A stretch of 64,000 nucleotides of DNA from Hyphomicrobiales bacterium (GCA_900465915.1 UBKJ01000003.1:126144-190143); one strand, 5' to 3'. Numbered from the stretch's first letter, positions 9,598-17,552 are shown. Program-made: numbers and translations. Notes: generated from the letters alone by a model not told the origin.

Positions 9598-10038
9598 TTA
9601 TGGGCCGGCGTCAATCGGCAGAGAGACGACGCCAGCCTCCTTGAACATGGTTGCAGCAGCGTCGAATTCTGCCTGCGGCATGGACGTTGTGCCTTCGGCA
9701 TAGACCACGCCCCTAATCCCTGCCTGAATGAGCGTGCGGGCGCATCCAGCGCAAGGAGCGTGGGTAACGTAGACGAGGCAGTCTTTCGTCTGAATGCCGG
9801 CGCGAGCTGCAAAGGCGATCAGATTGGCTTCCGCATGGCTGGCGAACAGATACTTGGTCGGCCGCACGAAACGCTCTGGCAGGTCCGCTACGCCCTTCGG
9901 CGGACCGTTGAAGGCGGTAAGGCGGACTTCGCCGTCCGGGCCGATCAGCGCCGCGCCTACCTGCGTCGTGTCCTTGGACTTGCGCGCGGCGAGGCGCGCA
10001 TGCTCCATGAAAAATTCGTCCCATTTCATCGTGGACAT
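9598..10038 (-). CDS. dCMP/cytidine-deaminase-family protein (phage)
   Basis: 146 aa. Zinc-deaminase motifs SHAEANLIAFAA (HAE) and APCAGCARTLIQAG (PCxxC) are intact, with the ComEB/dCMP-deaminase ordering. Expected reaction: dCMP to dUMP, feeding the thymidylate pool, though base-modification pathways also use such enzymes. The frame is open to 10077, but GGAGCAAGAC precedes the ATG at 10038 (MSTMKWDEFFM). Last gene of the left minus-strand operon. Confidence 0.85.
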   Translation of the reverse strand: MSTMKWDEFFMEHARLAARKSKDTTQVGAALIGPDGEVRLTAFNGPPKGVADLPERFVRPTKYLFASHAEANLIAFAARAGIQTKDCLVYVTHAPCAGCARTLIQAGIRGVVYAEGTTSMPQAEFDAAATMFKEAGVVSLPIDAGP

Positions 10039-10093
10039 GTCTTGCTCCAAAATGTGATTTGTTCTTGTTACGTTCATGGTGTAGTCAGGCTAC

Positions 10094-10378
10094 ATGAGAC
10101 ACCCCTGCCAAACCCCGCCGCTGATCCCAAAAGGCGGAATCAAATATGTCGGCGCACTCGATCAGCCGGAAAACACGACATTCGGGGAGATTGAGGATTA
10201 CGTCGCCTTGGGCGCTTGGTGCCAAAGATGCGAACGCACCGCATGGCTTGACCGATGGGGGCTGCAACGTAAGTGGGGAAAAAACACCTACCTTGGCCCC
10301 CTGCGGGTTAAGCTTCGGTGTCTGGGCTGCGGAAATAAGCAGGGCAACCAGTGGATACTAGGCCAGTTGCCCCGCTAG
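10094..10378 (+). CDS. Small zinc-finger-like phage protein
   Basis: 94 aa with two CxxC pairs, WCQRCERTAWLDR and LRCLGCGNKQGNQW, spaced like a treble-clef or zinc-ribbon. The only plus-strand gene in the left accessory block, 55 bp divergent from the deaminase, and its stop overlaps the opposing gene by four bases. Function unknown; a nucleic-acid-binding or adaptor role is possible. Confidence 0.65.
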   Translation: MRHPCQTPPLIPKGGIKYVGALDQPENTTFGEIEDYVALGAWCQRCERTAWLDRWGLQRKWGKNTYLGPLRVKLRCLGCGNKQGNQWILGQLPR

Positions 10379-10569
10379 AGCGCCTTCAACAGATGCAGAT
10401 GACCTTCCCGCTCGACCCATTTTTCGATTGCCACCTGCGTCTTGAAAGACATCCCGTGTCCAGCGAAACGATCATCGCTCTTGCGGCGCTCGAAGGTGAA
10501 GACGGGGTTTATGCTGCCGTCCTTGTAGACAAAGACCTTGTTCTTGATCTTCGCGAATTGCCAACTCAT
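10375..10569 (-). CDS. Small hypothetical phage protein
   Basis: 64 aa, MSWQFAKIKNKVFVYKDG then a basic/aromatic C-terminus. Not recognised. Supported by its position in the compact minus-strand operon, 14 nt after the HTH gene. Confidence 0.5.
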   Translation of the reverse strand: MSWQFAKIKNKVFVYKDGSINPVFTFERRKSDDRFAGHGMSFKTQVAIEKWVEREGHLHLLKAL

Positions 10570-10583
10570 GACGCACCATCCCG

Positions 10584-10799
10584 TCAGCGGGCGGAAGCGA
10601 TGCTATGCAAGACAGCATCTTTCTGCGCGTGCGTCATGCAGTTGACCAGATTGACGATGATTTCGACATAGCCGGGGATGGGAGCGCGACCATTCGCCCA
10701 AAGGTTCACGGTGCAGTTTGTCACGCCAATCCAGCGCGCAAACTGTGTCTGGGTGATGCGCCACTTTTCCAGCGTAGCTTTCAAATCCTTGTGCGTCAT
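10584..10799 (-). CDS. Small helix-turn-helix (Cro/XRE-like) protein
   Basis: 71 aa. Residues about 17-45 (TQTQFARWIGVTNCTVNLWA) read as an HTH of the XRE type. GAGGAACCAGAAAA precedes the ATG, which overlaps the upstream stop (ATGA). A second small regulator besides the main repressor; its target is unknown. Confidence 0.7.
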   Translation of the reverse strand: MTHKDLKATLEKWRITQTQFARWIGVTNCTVNLWANGRAPIPGYVEIIVNLVNCMTHAQKDAVLHSIASAR

Positions 10800-11041
10800 T
10801 TTTCTGGTTCCTCGATAGTGACTGCGACCTTCGCGACGCGATAACCACGGTCATGCCAGCGCCGGATAAGCGTTGGCGCTTCGGTTCTAAGGGCGGAAAA
10901 ACCGACAAACTTCTGCCAAGCGAGTTCGGCGGTGCGGGCAAACGAAGACATCGCCATGTCGGCATAGATTTTGTCTTTGTCCTTTGCCTCCCAAGACATG
11001 AGGGGTGGGAGGACCACGAAGCCTTCAAAGCTGATCGTCAT
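10796..11041 (-). CDS. Hypothetical phage protein
   Basis: 81 aa, MTISFEGFVVLPPLMSWEAKDK onward, mixed alpha/beta composition, no recognised motif. Start and stop both overlap neighbours in the operon, which supports its being translated. Confidence 0.55.
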   Translation of the reverse strand: MTISFEGFVVLPPLMSWEAKDKDKIYADMAMSSFARTAELAWQKFVGFSALRTEAPTLIRRWHDRGYRVAKVAVTIEEPEK

Positions 11042-11144
11042 GGTCAGCCCCGTTTCGTTTCGGATCGGTCAAAACAGCGCAGACAAGAAAGCCAACGCCA
11101 AATCCACTGAACCAGACCATGGCTATGCCAATATGGAAGGTCAT
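11025..11144 (-). CDS. 39-aa single-TM mini-protein
   Basis: MTFHIGIAMVWFSGFGVGFL followed by a short basic tail; one TM helix. The ATG overlaps the stop of the preceding gene as ATGA, so translation is probably coupled. A longer frame up to 11213 exists but lacks that coupling. Confidence 0.5.
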   Translation of the reverse strand: MTFHIGIAMVWFSGFGVGFLVCAVLTDPKRNGADHDDQL

Positions 11145-11404
11145 AGCTGTCCGGCCTCCCGCGCATCCAGAGCAGGTGCAACTTCTTGCCCGTTTTCGGA
11201 AACATCTTCCCAAACAACGGCACCGCGCAGGCGACCGACGATCAGTTCATCGCCGCAGGGTTCACAGACAGCCCCGTGTCCGGGACCGCCCATGCTGTCT
11301 ATCGTCCTGCCGCAAAGACCGCAGCAAAGAAACGCTGCGGTAGCAAGCCCGCCGCTGCCGGGTGGTGGCGTCTCGCGCTCAACGAGTTCGTAATATTTGG
11401 TCAT
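11141..11404 (-). CDS. Small zinc-ribbon phage protein
   Basis: 87 aa with FLCCGLCGRTID and AVCEPCGDEL, i.e. two CxxC knuckles 15-20 residues apart. GGAGAAGCTGCA before the ATG is a good ribosome binding site and overlaps the upstream coding end. Function unknown; the general type is common in phage early operons. Confidence 0.6.
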   Translation of the reverse strand: MTKYYELVERETPPPGSGGLATAAFLCCGLCGRTIDSMGGPGHGAVCEPCGDELIVGRLRGAVVWEDVSENGQEVAPALDAREAGQL

Positions 11405-11691
11405 TGCAGCTTCTCCACGTCCGACAGGTCTTCGTCCGGCGCAGGGCCTTTACCGAAGATGTGCGTGCTTTCGTTGACGGCGCGGTGGGCGGCGTCGAAC
11501 ATCGAATCAAGCTGTTCGTCCATCTGCTCGCGGGAAAGACCGAGCATAGCTGCGGCGACAAGCGTCGCGGACAAAAGGCGGCCATATGCTGCGACGGGGT
11601 TCTTGCCGTTCAACACATACTGCATATCCAGCAGCGTAAGCGTGTCTTGATGGATCGGCTCGAATTTAATGGTTGCGACGTACTTCGTCAT
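11401..11691 (-). CDS. Small conserved phage protein, paralogue of the 12022 gene
   Basis: 96 aa from MTKYVATIKFEP; ATG at 11691 preceded by AGGACCAGAGAA. Sequence pattern (N-terminal beta strand, DTLTLLDMQYVLNGKNPVAA, ATLVAAAMLGL, an amphipathic helix and an acidic tail) parallels 11738..12022 throughout, so the two are tandem paralogues. No function recognised. Confidence 0.6.
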   Translation of the reverse strand: MTKYVATIKFEPIHQDTLTLLDMQYVLNGKNPVAAYGRLLSATLVAAAMLGLSREQMDEQLDSMFDAAHRAVNESTHIFGKGPAPDEDLSDVEKLQ

Positions 11692-11737
11692 TTCTCTGGT
11701 CCTGTCAAAAGTTGGCTGGCAGTTGAAAGAAGGTGCG

Positions 11738-12022
11738 CTATTGCAGCGCACCATTCGCAGCCGTGCCGTCCTTGTAGGTGATGTTGAAAATGTCTGGATT
11801 GTCTTTGATGGCCTGCACAGCATACGGAAAAAGCTGCGAAACAATCTTCGACAATTCTTCCGGGTCCACCTGAATTATTGCTGCGGCCACGACTGCGGAA
11901 GACATCAAGGCGTGGAATGCTTCGACGGGGTTGTTATCCAGCCTGTCGTGGACAGAAAGCAGCAAACCCAACGTGCGGTCCGATGTCGGATTGAATTCAA
12001 AGGTACGTTCAACACGGGTCAT
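11738..12022 (-). CDS. Small conserved phage protein, paralogue of the 11691 gene
   Basis: 94 aa, MTRVERTFEFNPTSDRTLGL, then VHDRLDNNPVEAFHALMSSA and VVAAAIIQVDPEELSKIV. It aligns end to end with the 11401..11691 product at low identity with the same predicted secondary structure. Lies between that gene and the AAA+ ATPase. Confidence 0.6.
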   Translation of the reverse strand: MTRVERTFEFNPTSDRTLGLLLSVHDRLDNNPVEAFHALMSSAVVAAAIIQVDPEELSKIVSQLFPYAVQAIKDNPDIFNITYKDGTAANGALQ

Positions 12023-12147
12023 GGTTTCGGTTCCTGTCTTGGAAGAAGGGGTGATGAAAGGGGCTGCACAGGCAGGGGGTTGGGTGCAGCCCCTTCCACG
12101 GACAAGGCGGCTAACGGGGGCACCGCCTTGTTTTCGCGTGTCTCGGC

Positions 12148-13722
12148 TTAGTCTTCGAGGGCTTCCAGAATTTCATCAGCCTTGTCGACTGCGGTTTCCG
12201 AAAGCTCTGCCGCCTTGCCTGCGCTGTTTGCCGCAGCTTGCGCCGCCGCGCTGACCTTCTGCACGCGCGTCGCGCTGTCCATGAAGCCGCCGATGATGGT
12301 TTTGTGCAGGTTCTGCACGTCCTTGGAGCTTGCCGCGTCTTCGTTCTGGACGATCTTTTCACCGATCAGGCCGACGAAGCCCTCCGCGAACATTTCGGCG
12401 GAAGTCTTGGCTTCCGGCTTCGGTTCCAGAAGGGCAACGTGCCGCTTCATGCCGATAGCGCTGATGCGCAGGTCATCGACGGTCAGGGACGTGCGACCCT
12501 CGGTCAGCATGGACAGCTTGGCGCGTTCCACGACCTCGCGAATGGGGGCAGGGATCATGCCTGCGGTGATGTCTCCGACCGAAGACAGGTCCGCATTCTT
12601 CGCCAGCAGCTCGCCGGCATAGGCGCGAAGGATGCGCTCGGCCGTTTCCGCGTCCGGCGCGTCGATGGAAATCACCGCATCGAAACGACCGGGGCGCAGC
12701 AGGGCGCGGTCGATCTTTTCGATATGGTTGGTGGTGAGAACCACCATCATTTCCATTTCCTTCGAGATCAGGCCATCCAGCAGGTTGACCAGGTCGTTCA
12801 CGTCTTCGTCTTCACGGTCGGCGGCGCGGTCGATGTCCTCGGCGAAGATCACGCACGGCTGATAGGTGCGGGCGAATTCGATGGCCGCCCGCAGACCCTG
12901 CGACCGATTGAGCATGATGAACGTCCAGCCGTTGTCCGTCGCCACCTTGGCGGTGACGCGCGAAGTAAGCGACTTGCCGGTGCCGTACTTGCCTTCCAGA
13001 AGAATGCCGCGCTTGAGGGGGATGCGGTTCCGCCGGCACTCGGCCGTGTGCTTGAGCGGCGCCAGGATGTTCGTGCGGATCAGCGCCTCGGTTTCCCGCG
13101 TGTGGATCATGTCGCTCTCGCGGACGCGGGACAGGTCGAGGAATTCGGGCTGCACCGTCAGTTCAAGGTCGCCGTTATCGTCGACGTTGAGCCGGATCGC
13201 CTTGCCCTTGTAGACCGACGCGGCGCGGACGATTTCGCGGGCGCGGTTGGCGATTTCGACCAGCCGGGCGCGGTCGCGCTTGCGGACAGTGCCTTGGATG
13301 ATCGTCCCATGAATGGTCATGGAGACATAGACGGGGTTCGAGACACCCGGAAGGCTCATCTGACCGGAAGGCACCTGAATACGGTCATTGTCGCCGGGGC
13401 CGGTATGCACCGTCTCGAATTCAGGCTTGATTTCACCGAAGAACGTCTTGATGCTCTCGGAAAGGACGACGCCGTAGATTTCCTGCATCGCGCGGTAGAT
13501 AGCGACAAGCGTGTCCCACGGAGCGCCGGCGACGAGTTCGTTGACATCGAATTCCTGATTTTCCTGATCGCGCACGCGCGCCAGCGTGTTGATGGCGTCG
13601 TCGTAGTCCATGTTCGCCGGATCGGCCGGCAGGGTGATTTCCTTGCCTCGGTGCTTGATTTGCGTGTCGATCTTCGTCCAGTCGGTCTTCTGATCGGCAG
13701 CATTATTCGCAATCGCATTCAT
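12148..13722 (-). CDS. AAA+ ATPase of the left accessory operon
   Basis: 524 aa. An uncharacterised N-terminal half (1-230) precedes a classic AAA+ core: Walker A EGKYGTGKS (243-251), Walker B VIFAEDID (291-298), sensor-1 TTN (330-332) and RPGRFD (343-348), then a C-terminal lid and a coiled-coil, Ala-rich tail. The core resembles FtsH/Cdc48-type unfoldases, but no protease domain is present. The leader carries the AGGAAACACCAC motif. Partner small proteins on both sides are candidates for substrates or adaptors. Confidence 0.85.
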   Translation of the reverse strand: MNAIANNAADQKTDWTKIDTQIKHRGKEITLPADPANMDYDDAINTLARVRDQENQEFDVNELVAGAPWDTLVAIYRAMQEIYGVVLSESIKTFFGEIKPEFETVHTGPGDNDRIQVPSGQMSLPGVSNPVYVSMTIHGTIIQGTVRKRDRARLVEIANRAREIVRAASVYKGKAIRLNVDDNGDLELTVQPEFLDLSRVRESDMIHTRETEALIRTNILAPLKHTAECRRNRIPLKRGILLEGKYGTGKSLTSRVTAKVATDNGWTFIMLNRSQGLRAAIEFARTYQPCVIFAEDIDRAADREDEDVNDLVNLLDGLISKEMEMMVVLTTNHIEKIDRALLRPGRFDAVISIDAPDAETAERILRAYAGELLAKNADLSSVGDITAGMIPAPIREVVERAKLSMLTEGRTSLTVDDLRISAIGMKRHVALLEPKPEAKTSAEMFAEGFVGLIGEKIVQNEDAASSKDVQNLHKTIIGGFMDSATRVQKVSAAAQAAANSAGKAAELSETAVDKADEILEALED

Positions 13723-13790
13723 GTGGTGTTTCCTTTGGGTTATCGCGGTTCCGCCGCGTTCGGATCGTTTATGGCGTTGGCCTGTGATTA

Positions 13791-13819
13791 TCCGTGTCTG
13801 CCGACAAAGCAGACACGGA
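13791..13819. repeat. 11-bp inverted repeat in front of the AAA+ gene
   Basis: TCCGTGTCTGC, loop CGACAAA, GCAGACACGGA. Lies between the end of the Nmad5-like gene and the AAA+ start; no T-run, so more likely an operator or RNA-processing site than a terminator. Contains the TGTCT...AGACA half-sites seen elsewhere in the prophage. Confidence 0.55.
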
Positions 13820-13834
13820 GGCTTGGCGAAGAAA

Positions 13835-14447
13835 TCAGGCGGTTTCCTTGTCTTCCACAGGCAGGTCCAGAAGACCGTTCAGCACCGCCGTTTGGATCGC
13901 CGGAAGGGACGGCTTGTCCGATGGAATGAACGTCGTGAAGGGCTCGATTTCGGGCCAACCCTCCAAGAGATTTTTCAAAGTGGTGGCACGGTTCAGCGCA
14001 GCACGGGTCTTGACAGTCACCGCGTCGATTTTTTTCCTGCAAATCCGTGTAGGTGTCGCGGAGCGTTTCATAGCGTTCGGACAGCTTGTGTGCGGCGCTG
14101 TAGACCTCCAGACACGCGCCCCTTTGCTTATTGGGGAACCGGCGATAGACCGTCGCGCCGATTTCGCACAGGTTCTGGCCCCGAATTCGCGCGTTTCGAC
14201 CATTGAAAGCGAGACGGCAATGCGAGCTGCTAAAGCACACATAGACCTCGCCGTCGACCGGCAACCACCCTTCCGGCATCGCGTCGATTCTCTTGCGATC
14301 CGCTTCGCTGAAAACGTCGTCGTAAACGTCGTTTGCAAGGGAGATATACGCATCCCGAAGCTTCTCCACCTGCGCGCCGAAAGCGTGTTTCAGCGCGCGA
14401 GACAGTATTTCGTCGCGGTGTGCGTTGGTAAGCCGCATGGAAGCCAT
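13835..14447 (-). pseudogene. Nmad5-like protein gene, frameshifted (or recoded) at an A7 run
   Basis: The first part, from 14447 (MASMRLTNAHRDEILSRALK) to about 14030, reads as the N-terminal two-thirds of an Nmad5 (nucleotide-modification-associated domain 5) protein. The continuation, IDAVTVKTRAALNRATTLKN then LLEGWPEIEPF, is in the +1 frame and ends at 13835. The frames meet at GGAAAAAAATCG. Dropping one A gives a continuous product of about 205 aa of normal length; without it translation runs to 13788 in meaningless sequence. Could be an inactivating indel, a sequencing error or slippage-based recoding. Confidence 0.75.
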
Positions 14448-14465
14448 GGCGTGTGTCCCTCCAGA

Positions 14466-14819
14466 TCAGCGGTTTTGGAGCGTGCCGAGCGTCGCAAGCG
14501 TCTCGGCAAGGGATTTACCCTTCATGGCGCCGTCCGCCATGATTTGGACGGCGGTGAACATGGACATCGCAGCGTAGAGCGTCATCTTTTGCTGATCGAT
14601 AGCGGCAACGACCAGATCGGAGAGTTCCGTCTTTCCGCGCAGGTGCAGCTCGACGGCAGCGTCTGCGAGAACGTCGCGAGTGTAGACGTTCTTTTTGCCG
14701 GGTATCGTGTCCAGGGCTTCGAGGACTTTGCAGAACCCCTGAATAACCGCGGTGGTTTCTTTGTCCAAGACACCGCCCTTGAGAACCCTATTCACGTCGA
14801 TGTTGATGGAGAGGTTCAT
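14466..14819 (-). CDS. Hypothetical phage protein
   Basis: 117 aa, predicted mostly alpha-helical (MNLSINIDVNRVLKGGVLDK, then AVIQGFCKVLEAL and LVVAAIDQQKMTLYAAMSMF). No family recognised. Start preceded by AAGGAAACACCATA, one of the shared leader motifs. Overlaps the upstream HTH gene by 32 bp. Confidence 0.6.
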   Translation of the reverse strand: MNLSINIDVNRVLKGGVLDKETTAVIQGFCKVLEALDTIPGKKNVYTRDVLADAAVELHLRGKTELSDLVVAAIDQQKMTLYAAMSMFTAVQIMADGAMKGKSLAETLATLGTLQNR

Positions 14820-15192
14820 TATGGTGTTTCCTTATATGTTCTTGTACGTTTTTTGTGATTTCGCTCGGGTCAATACCCGCTTGTCGCATCTTACTTGCGA
14901 GACGATATGCTTTCTTGCGCAAGTCGTCGGGAATGTCATACTTTCGCCTGCGGTTTACCAAGGCGTCGAAACCTGCCCGGAACGTTGAATTGCTGGCATG
15001 TTTCTGTCTTAGAAGTTCGCTTTGTCGATTTTTCCTCTTTTTCGGATCAGACAACCCGAGACGTTTTACGAGATTTTTCACGCTAGCGTCTGTCTTGCCT
15101 ATCGCTTTTGCGATTTCTTGCCGTGTCATATCTTTGAGATAGTGAGAGACGACAAAATCAACTTGCTCTTGAACCCATTTCCCTTTTTCCAT
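14788..15192 (-). CDS. Helix-turn-helix DNA-binding protein
   Basis: 134 aa. Residues 21-50 (DMTRQEIAKAIGKTDASVKN followed by LVKRLGL) read as an HTH of the sigma-70 region 4/MarR-like class, followed by a basic helical region. First gene of the left operon, directly downstream of palindromes at 15219-15267, so it may regulate its own operon. Confidence 0.7.
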   Translation of the reverse strand: MEKGKWVQEQVDFVVSHYLKDMTRQEIAKAIGKTDASVKNLVKRLGLSDPKKRKNRQSELLRQKHASNSTFRAGFDALVNRRRKYDIPDDLRKKAYRLASKMRQAGIDPSEITKNVQEHIRKHHNEPLHQHRRE

Positions 15193-15218
15193 CTACATCG
15201 CTGTGACCGTCCTTTCGC

Positions 15219-15267
15219 GGTGTTTCGTTGCTGTTTGTTGATACAACATATTTCAACATGAAACACC
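15219..15267. promoter_or_regulatory. Palindrome cluster upstream of the left operon
   Basis: GGTGTTTC (15219-15226) and GAAACACC (15260-15267) form an inverted pair around TGTTGATACAACA (15236-15248), a 5-3-5 palindrome. A similar GTTGTTTCAAC lies in the repressor/Cro intergenic region. Candidate operator for the XRE repressor or the HTH gene that starts at 15192. Confidence 0.5.
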
Positions 15268-15281
15268 ACGCAAGAGGGTTT

Positions 15282-16337
15282 CTAAAAAAATTTTCGATGG
15301 TTCACAGCGCCGCGCAGATGGTCCGGGCAATGGTGCAGGTAGTGCTTGCGCACCGTTGCCTCGTTATCTCCGAGAACGCCGGCGATATCCCACAAGGAGA
15401 CGCCGTTACGCGCCGCAAGGGTCGCCCAGGTGTGCCGCATGACATGCGGAGTAACCCACGGATAAGGCGTCGTTTTCAGAAATGTCGAGTATGCCTTGCG
15501 AATTGCGCCCCGGTCGATCACGAAGGATTTTCCAGTCTCCGGGTCCGTCTCCCTTTCGCTATAGGCGCGCTCCAGAAGCGGCCGCAGGCGGTCCGAAATA
15601 GGCACCTTCACGCGCCGCTTGTTCGTTTCGGCAGCGCCGGACACATGGAAATCGATCAAGCCGTGTTTCAGGTCCACGCGATCCCAGGTCAACGTTTCGA
15701 TTGCGCCTTTCCGCGATGCGGTGTCCAGAGCGATTCCCACAAAGCGAGTTACGCGCGTGAGCCGTGATTTGCCGATGCTGTCGCCCATTGCCAGCGCGTG
15801 AAATTCAGCCTCTTGGTCCTCGTCAAGGAACAGCTCGCGGCCTTTGCCCTGCGGCGGCAGCTCGATCAGCGGCAGGTCCGCTTGCGGAATGTGCTTGTGA
15901 TCGGCCGAGTAATTCAAGGCTGCGATCAGCGAGGCCAAATGCCGGCGGACCGTGCTGTCTTTCGCGTGGCTTTTCGTCTCGCGGTATTCGCGAATAAGGT
16001 CCGCGTCGATCTCCAGCGGCAGACAGTCACCGAAGAAAGCCTTCACCTGCTTGAGAACCGATTTCTCCGACGCGCCGCCGCGATTTTTCAGGTAGCGCTC
16101 GATGATGGTCGCAACGTCCTGGTTGTCGGCTTTCTTCTGTACGGTTTCTTCCGTCTTCAACCACTCTTTCAGGAACGCTTGCGCCGCAGGCTTGCTAGTT
16201 TCGCGCGTCGATACCGTTCTGCTGCGCCAGTTTCCGTCCGGGCCTTTTTCGGAGAACCGGATTTCCCATTTGCCGTGCCTGTTTTTGGCGAGTGTTGGCT
16301 CGCTGGTGTTGGTGTTGGTGTTTTGTGGGGTTTGCAT
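15282..16337 (-). CDS. int: Tyrosine-recombinase integrase
   Basis: 351 aa phage integrase: N-terminal arm-binding and SAM-like core-binding regions (about 15-160), catalytic domain from about 165. Active-site residues visible: Arg209 (TASRKGAIETLTW), Lys near 242 (KRRVKVPIS), His298-x-x-Arg301 (PHVMRHTWATLA) and Tyr333 (VRKHYLHH). It integrates at the tRNA-Thr att core. Unusually it lies about 6 kb inside attL, with an accessory operon between. Leader carries AGGAAACACC. Confidence 0.95.
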   Translation of the reverse strand: MQTPQNTNTNTSEPTLAKNRHGKWEIRFSEKGPDGNWRSRTVSTRETSKPAAQAFLKEWLKTEETVQKKADNQDVATIIERYLKNRGGASEKSVLKQVKAFFGDCLPLEIDADLIREYRETKSHAKDSTVRRHLASLIAALNYSADHKHIPQADLPLIELPPQGKGRELFLDEDQEAEFHALAMGDSIGKSRLTRVTRFVGIALDTASRKGAIETLTWDRVDLKHGLIDFHVSGAAETNKRRVKVPISDRLRPLLERAYSERETDPETGKSFVIDRGAIRKAYSTFLKTTPYPWVTPHVMRHTWATLAARNGVSLWDIAGVLGDNEATVRKHYLHHCPDHLRGAVNHRKFF

Positions 16338-16672
16338 GGTTTGGTGTTTCCTGTGTCTAGGTTTTTTGTTGTTATGTCTTCACGCCCGTTCCGGCCTGTC
16401 TTCGTGTCTTCTTGTTGTTGGATGTATGCCACCAAAACAGACAAACGAACAAGACAAGGCCGGCCGGGAATATAGGGCAAGCCGCCGTGTCTGCGCCAAT
16501 GCGCGATGGTCGACGGTTTGCGTCGCACGAGCGCCGCAGCTTCGGCGTCCGTCAAAAGGGGGTCGGAAAGCGAAAATCCGCCGGGGGTTTTGCGGGGGGT
16601 GTATATATCTTCGATATACACCCCCCGCAGACCCCCTACGGCCGCTCCGTTCTTATGGGCGTCACTGGTCAT
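16169..16672 (-). CDS. Excisionase-like HTH protein overlapping the integrase gene
   Basis: 167 aa. Residues 37-88 (SDPLLTDAEAAALVRRKPST, IAHWRRHGGLPYI, PCLVRLSVLVAYI) form a MerR/excisionase-type HTH_17. The basic Pro/Thr-rich C-terminal third is encoded in the same DNA as the first 169 bp of int in another frame. Start overlaps the repressor stop by 11 bp. A directionality factor is the likeliest role. A strong hairpin lies inside its 5' coding region. Confidence 0.75.
   Translation of the reverse strand: MTSDAHKNGAAVGGLRGVYIEDIYTPRKTPGGFSLSDPLLTDAEAAALVRRKPSTIAHWRRHGGLPYIPGRPCLVRLSVLVAYIQQQEDTKTGRNGREDITTKNLDTGNTKPCKPHKTPTPTPASQHSPKTGTANGKSGSPKKARTETGAAERYRRAKLASLRRKRS
16591..16629. repeat. 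16-bp perfect inverted repeat in the xis-like 5' coding region
   Basis: TGCGGGGGGTGTATAT, loop ATCTTCG, ATATACACCCCCCGCA. It would form a very stable hairpin in either transcript and encodes part of GVYIEDIYTPRK. It could limit read-through from the repressor into xis/int, or be a protein-binding site. Confidence 0.7.
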
Positions 16673-17156
16673 CTTTCAGCAGGCCCTTGCTGTGTTTTTC
16701 TGCACGGTCGATGATGTTCGCAATCTCGACTGCATAGTGCAAAGGCAGGAGTTTCGAGACACGCACAAACACCTTGTCTGAGTGCCCTGCGACCATAGAC
16801 ATTGAAAATTCCGGGTTATCCCTGTCTACCGCGGCACCGATCACGTTCGGGGCCAATTCCTCCGGCGTCATCCCCAACACTTCTGCGATGCTGCGGAGCG
16901 TCTGCGTCGTCGGTATCGTCCTGCCTCGCAGGTAAACGCTGATCCGTTCGCGGGATTTCGCGACTGTCCTGCCTTCCGGCGTCGTCGTCTCCCCCCACAA
17001 GGCGCGCGCCAAATCGGATTGCGACATGCCTCTGTCCAGCATCGCTTGGTGCAGGTTACGCGCGAATGTCTCGGAGCGGACGATTTCGTTCGCGGGAGAG
17101 CCGTCGACATCGTTTGCGTCTGTCGGGGCCATCAACATGCGTCTCCGGCGTTTCAT
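16662..17156 (-). CDS. XRE-family regulator, prophage repressor candidate
   Basis: 164 aa. HTH at about 35-100 (LHQAMLDRGMSQSDLARALW, then a longer than usual loop, RERISVYLRGRTIPTTQTLR) plus an unclassified C-terminal region. Start at 17156 chosen because AGGACACACGA, a variant of the conserved leader, precedes it; ATGs at 17138 and 17132 are alternatives. No LexA/CI-type peptidase motif is seen, so SOS-independent induction or antirepression is possible. Divergent from the Cro-like gene. Confidence 0.8.
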   Translation of the reverse strand: MKRRRRMLMAPTDANDVDGSPANEIVRSETFARNLHQAMLDRGMSQSDLARALWGETTTPEGRTVAKSRERISVYLRGRTIPTTQTLRSIAEVLGMTPEELAPNVIGAAVDRDNPEFSMSMVAGHSDKVFVRVSKLLPLHYAVEIANIIDRAEKHSKGLLKDDQ

Positions 17157-17303
17157 TCGTGTGTCCTATCGTTGTCCTGTCCTTGTTGTTTCGTCTTGTA
17201 ACATGATCCAATCAGTTGTTTCAACCGGAAACGTTGTGTTTCGTGTTGTGTTAGCTTATGTGTTGTGGTGTTGGTTAACAGAACACAAACGACACAACGC
17301 CCC
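17157..17303. promoter_or_regulatory. Repressor/Cro divergent control region
   Basis: 147 bp, AT-richer than its surroundings. Contains GTTGTTTCAAC (17215-17225), a 4-3-4 palindrome, GAAACGTTGTGTTTC (17228-17242), an inverted repeat, and several TTGTGTT direct repeats. Layout and position fit an immunity-region operator set controlling the leftward (repressor-xis-int) and rightward (replication) promoters. Confidence 0.6.
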
Positions 17304-17552
17304 ATGAACGATAATCTGCCAAAAGACATTCCCGAATTGCTGGACGCCCTCGGCGATCCAAGAGCGATCAACGCGGAAATCGCGCGGCTCGGATACCGCC
17401 CGCCAAGCACTGGCAGCATCCGCCTGTGGCGACATAGGCATGCGGTTGCAACGCGGTGGCATATCCCGGTTATCCGGGCGGCCGAAACGCTCGCACCGCA
17501 TGTGCCGGCCCATCACATCCAAGACCTTCTTTCAAGCCCGAACAACCAGTGA
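17304..17552 (+). CDS. Small Cro-like regulator candidate
   Basis: 82 aa from MNDNLPKDIPELLDALGDPR; ATG at 17304 rather than the upstream in-frame 17265. Residues about 18-50 (AINAEIARLGYRPPSTGSIR, LWRHRHAV) resemble an atypical HTH. First rightward gene opposite the repressor, hence the Cro suggestion by position; the sequence itself is not clearly a known family. Confidence 0.6.
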   Translation: MNDNLPKDIPELLDALGDPRAINAEIARLGYRPPSTGSIRLWRHRHAVATRWHIPVIRAAETLAPHVPAHHIQDLLSSPNNQ

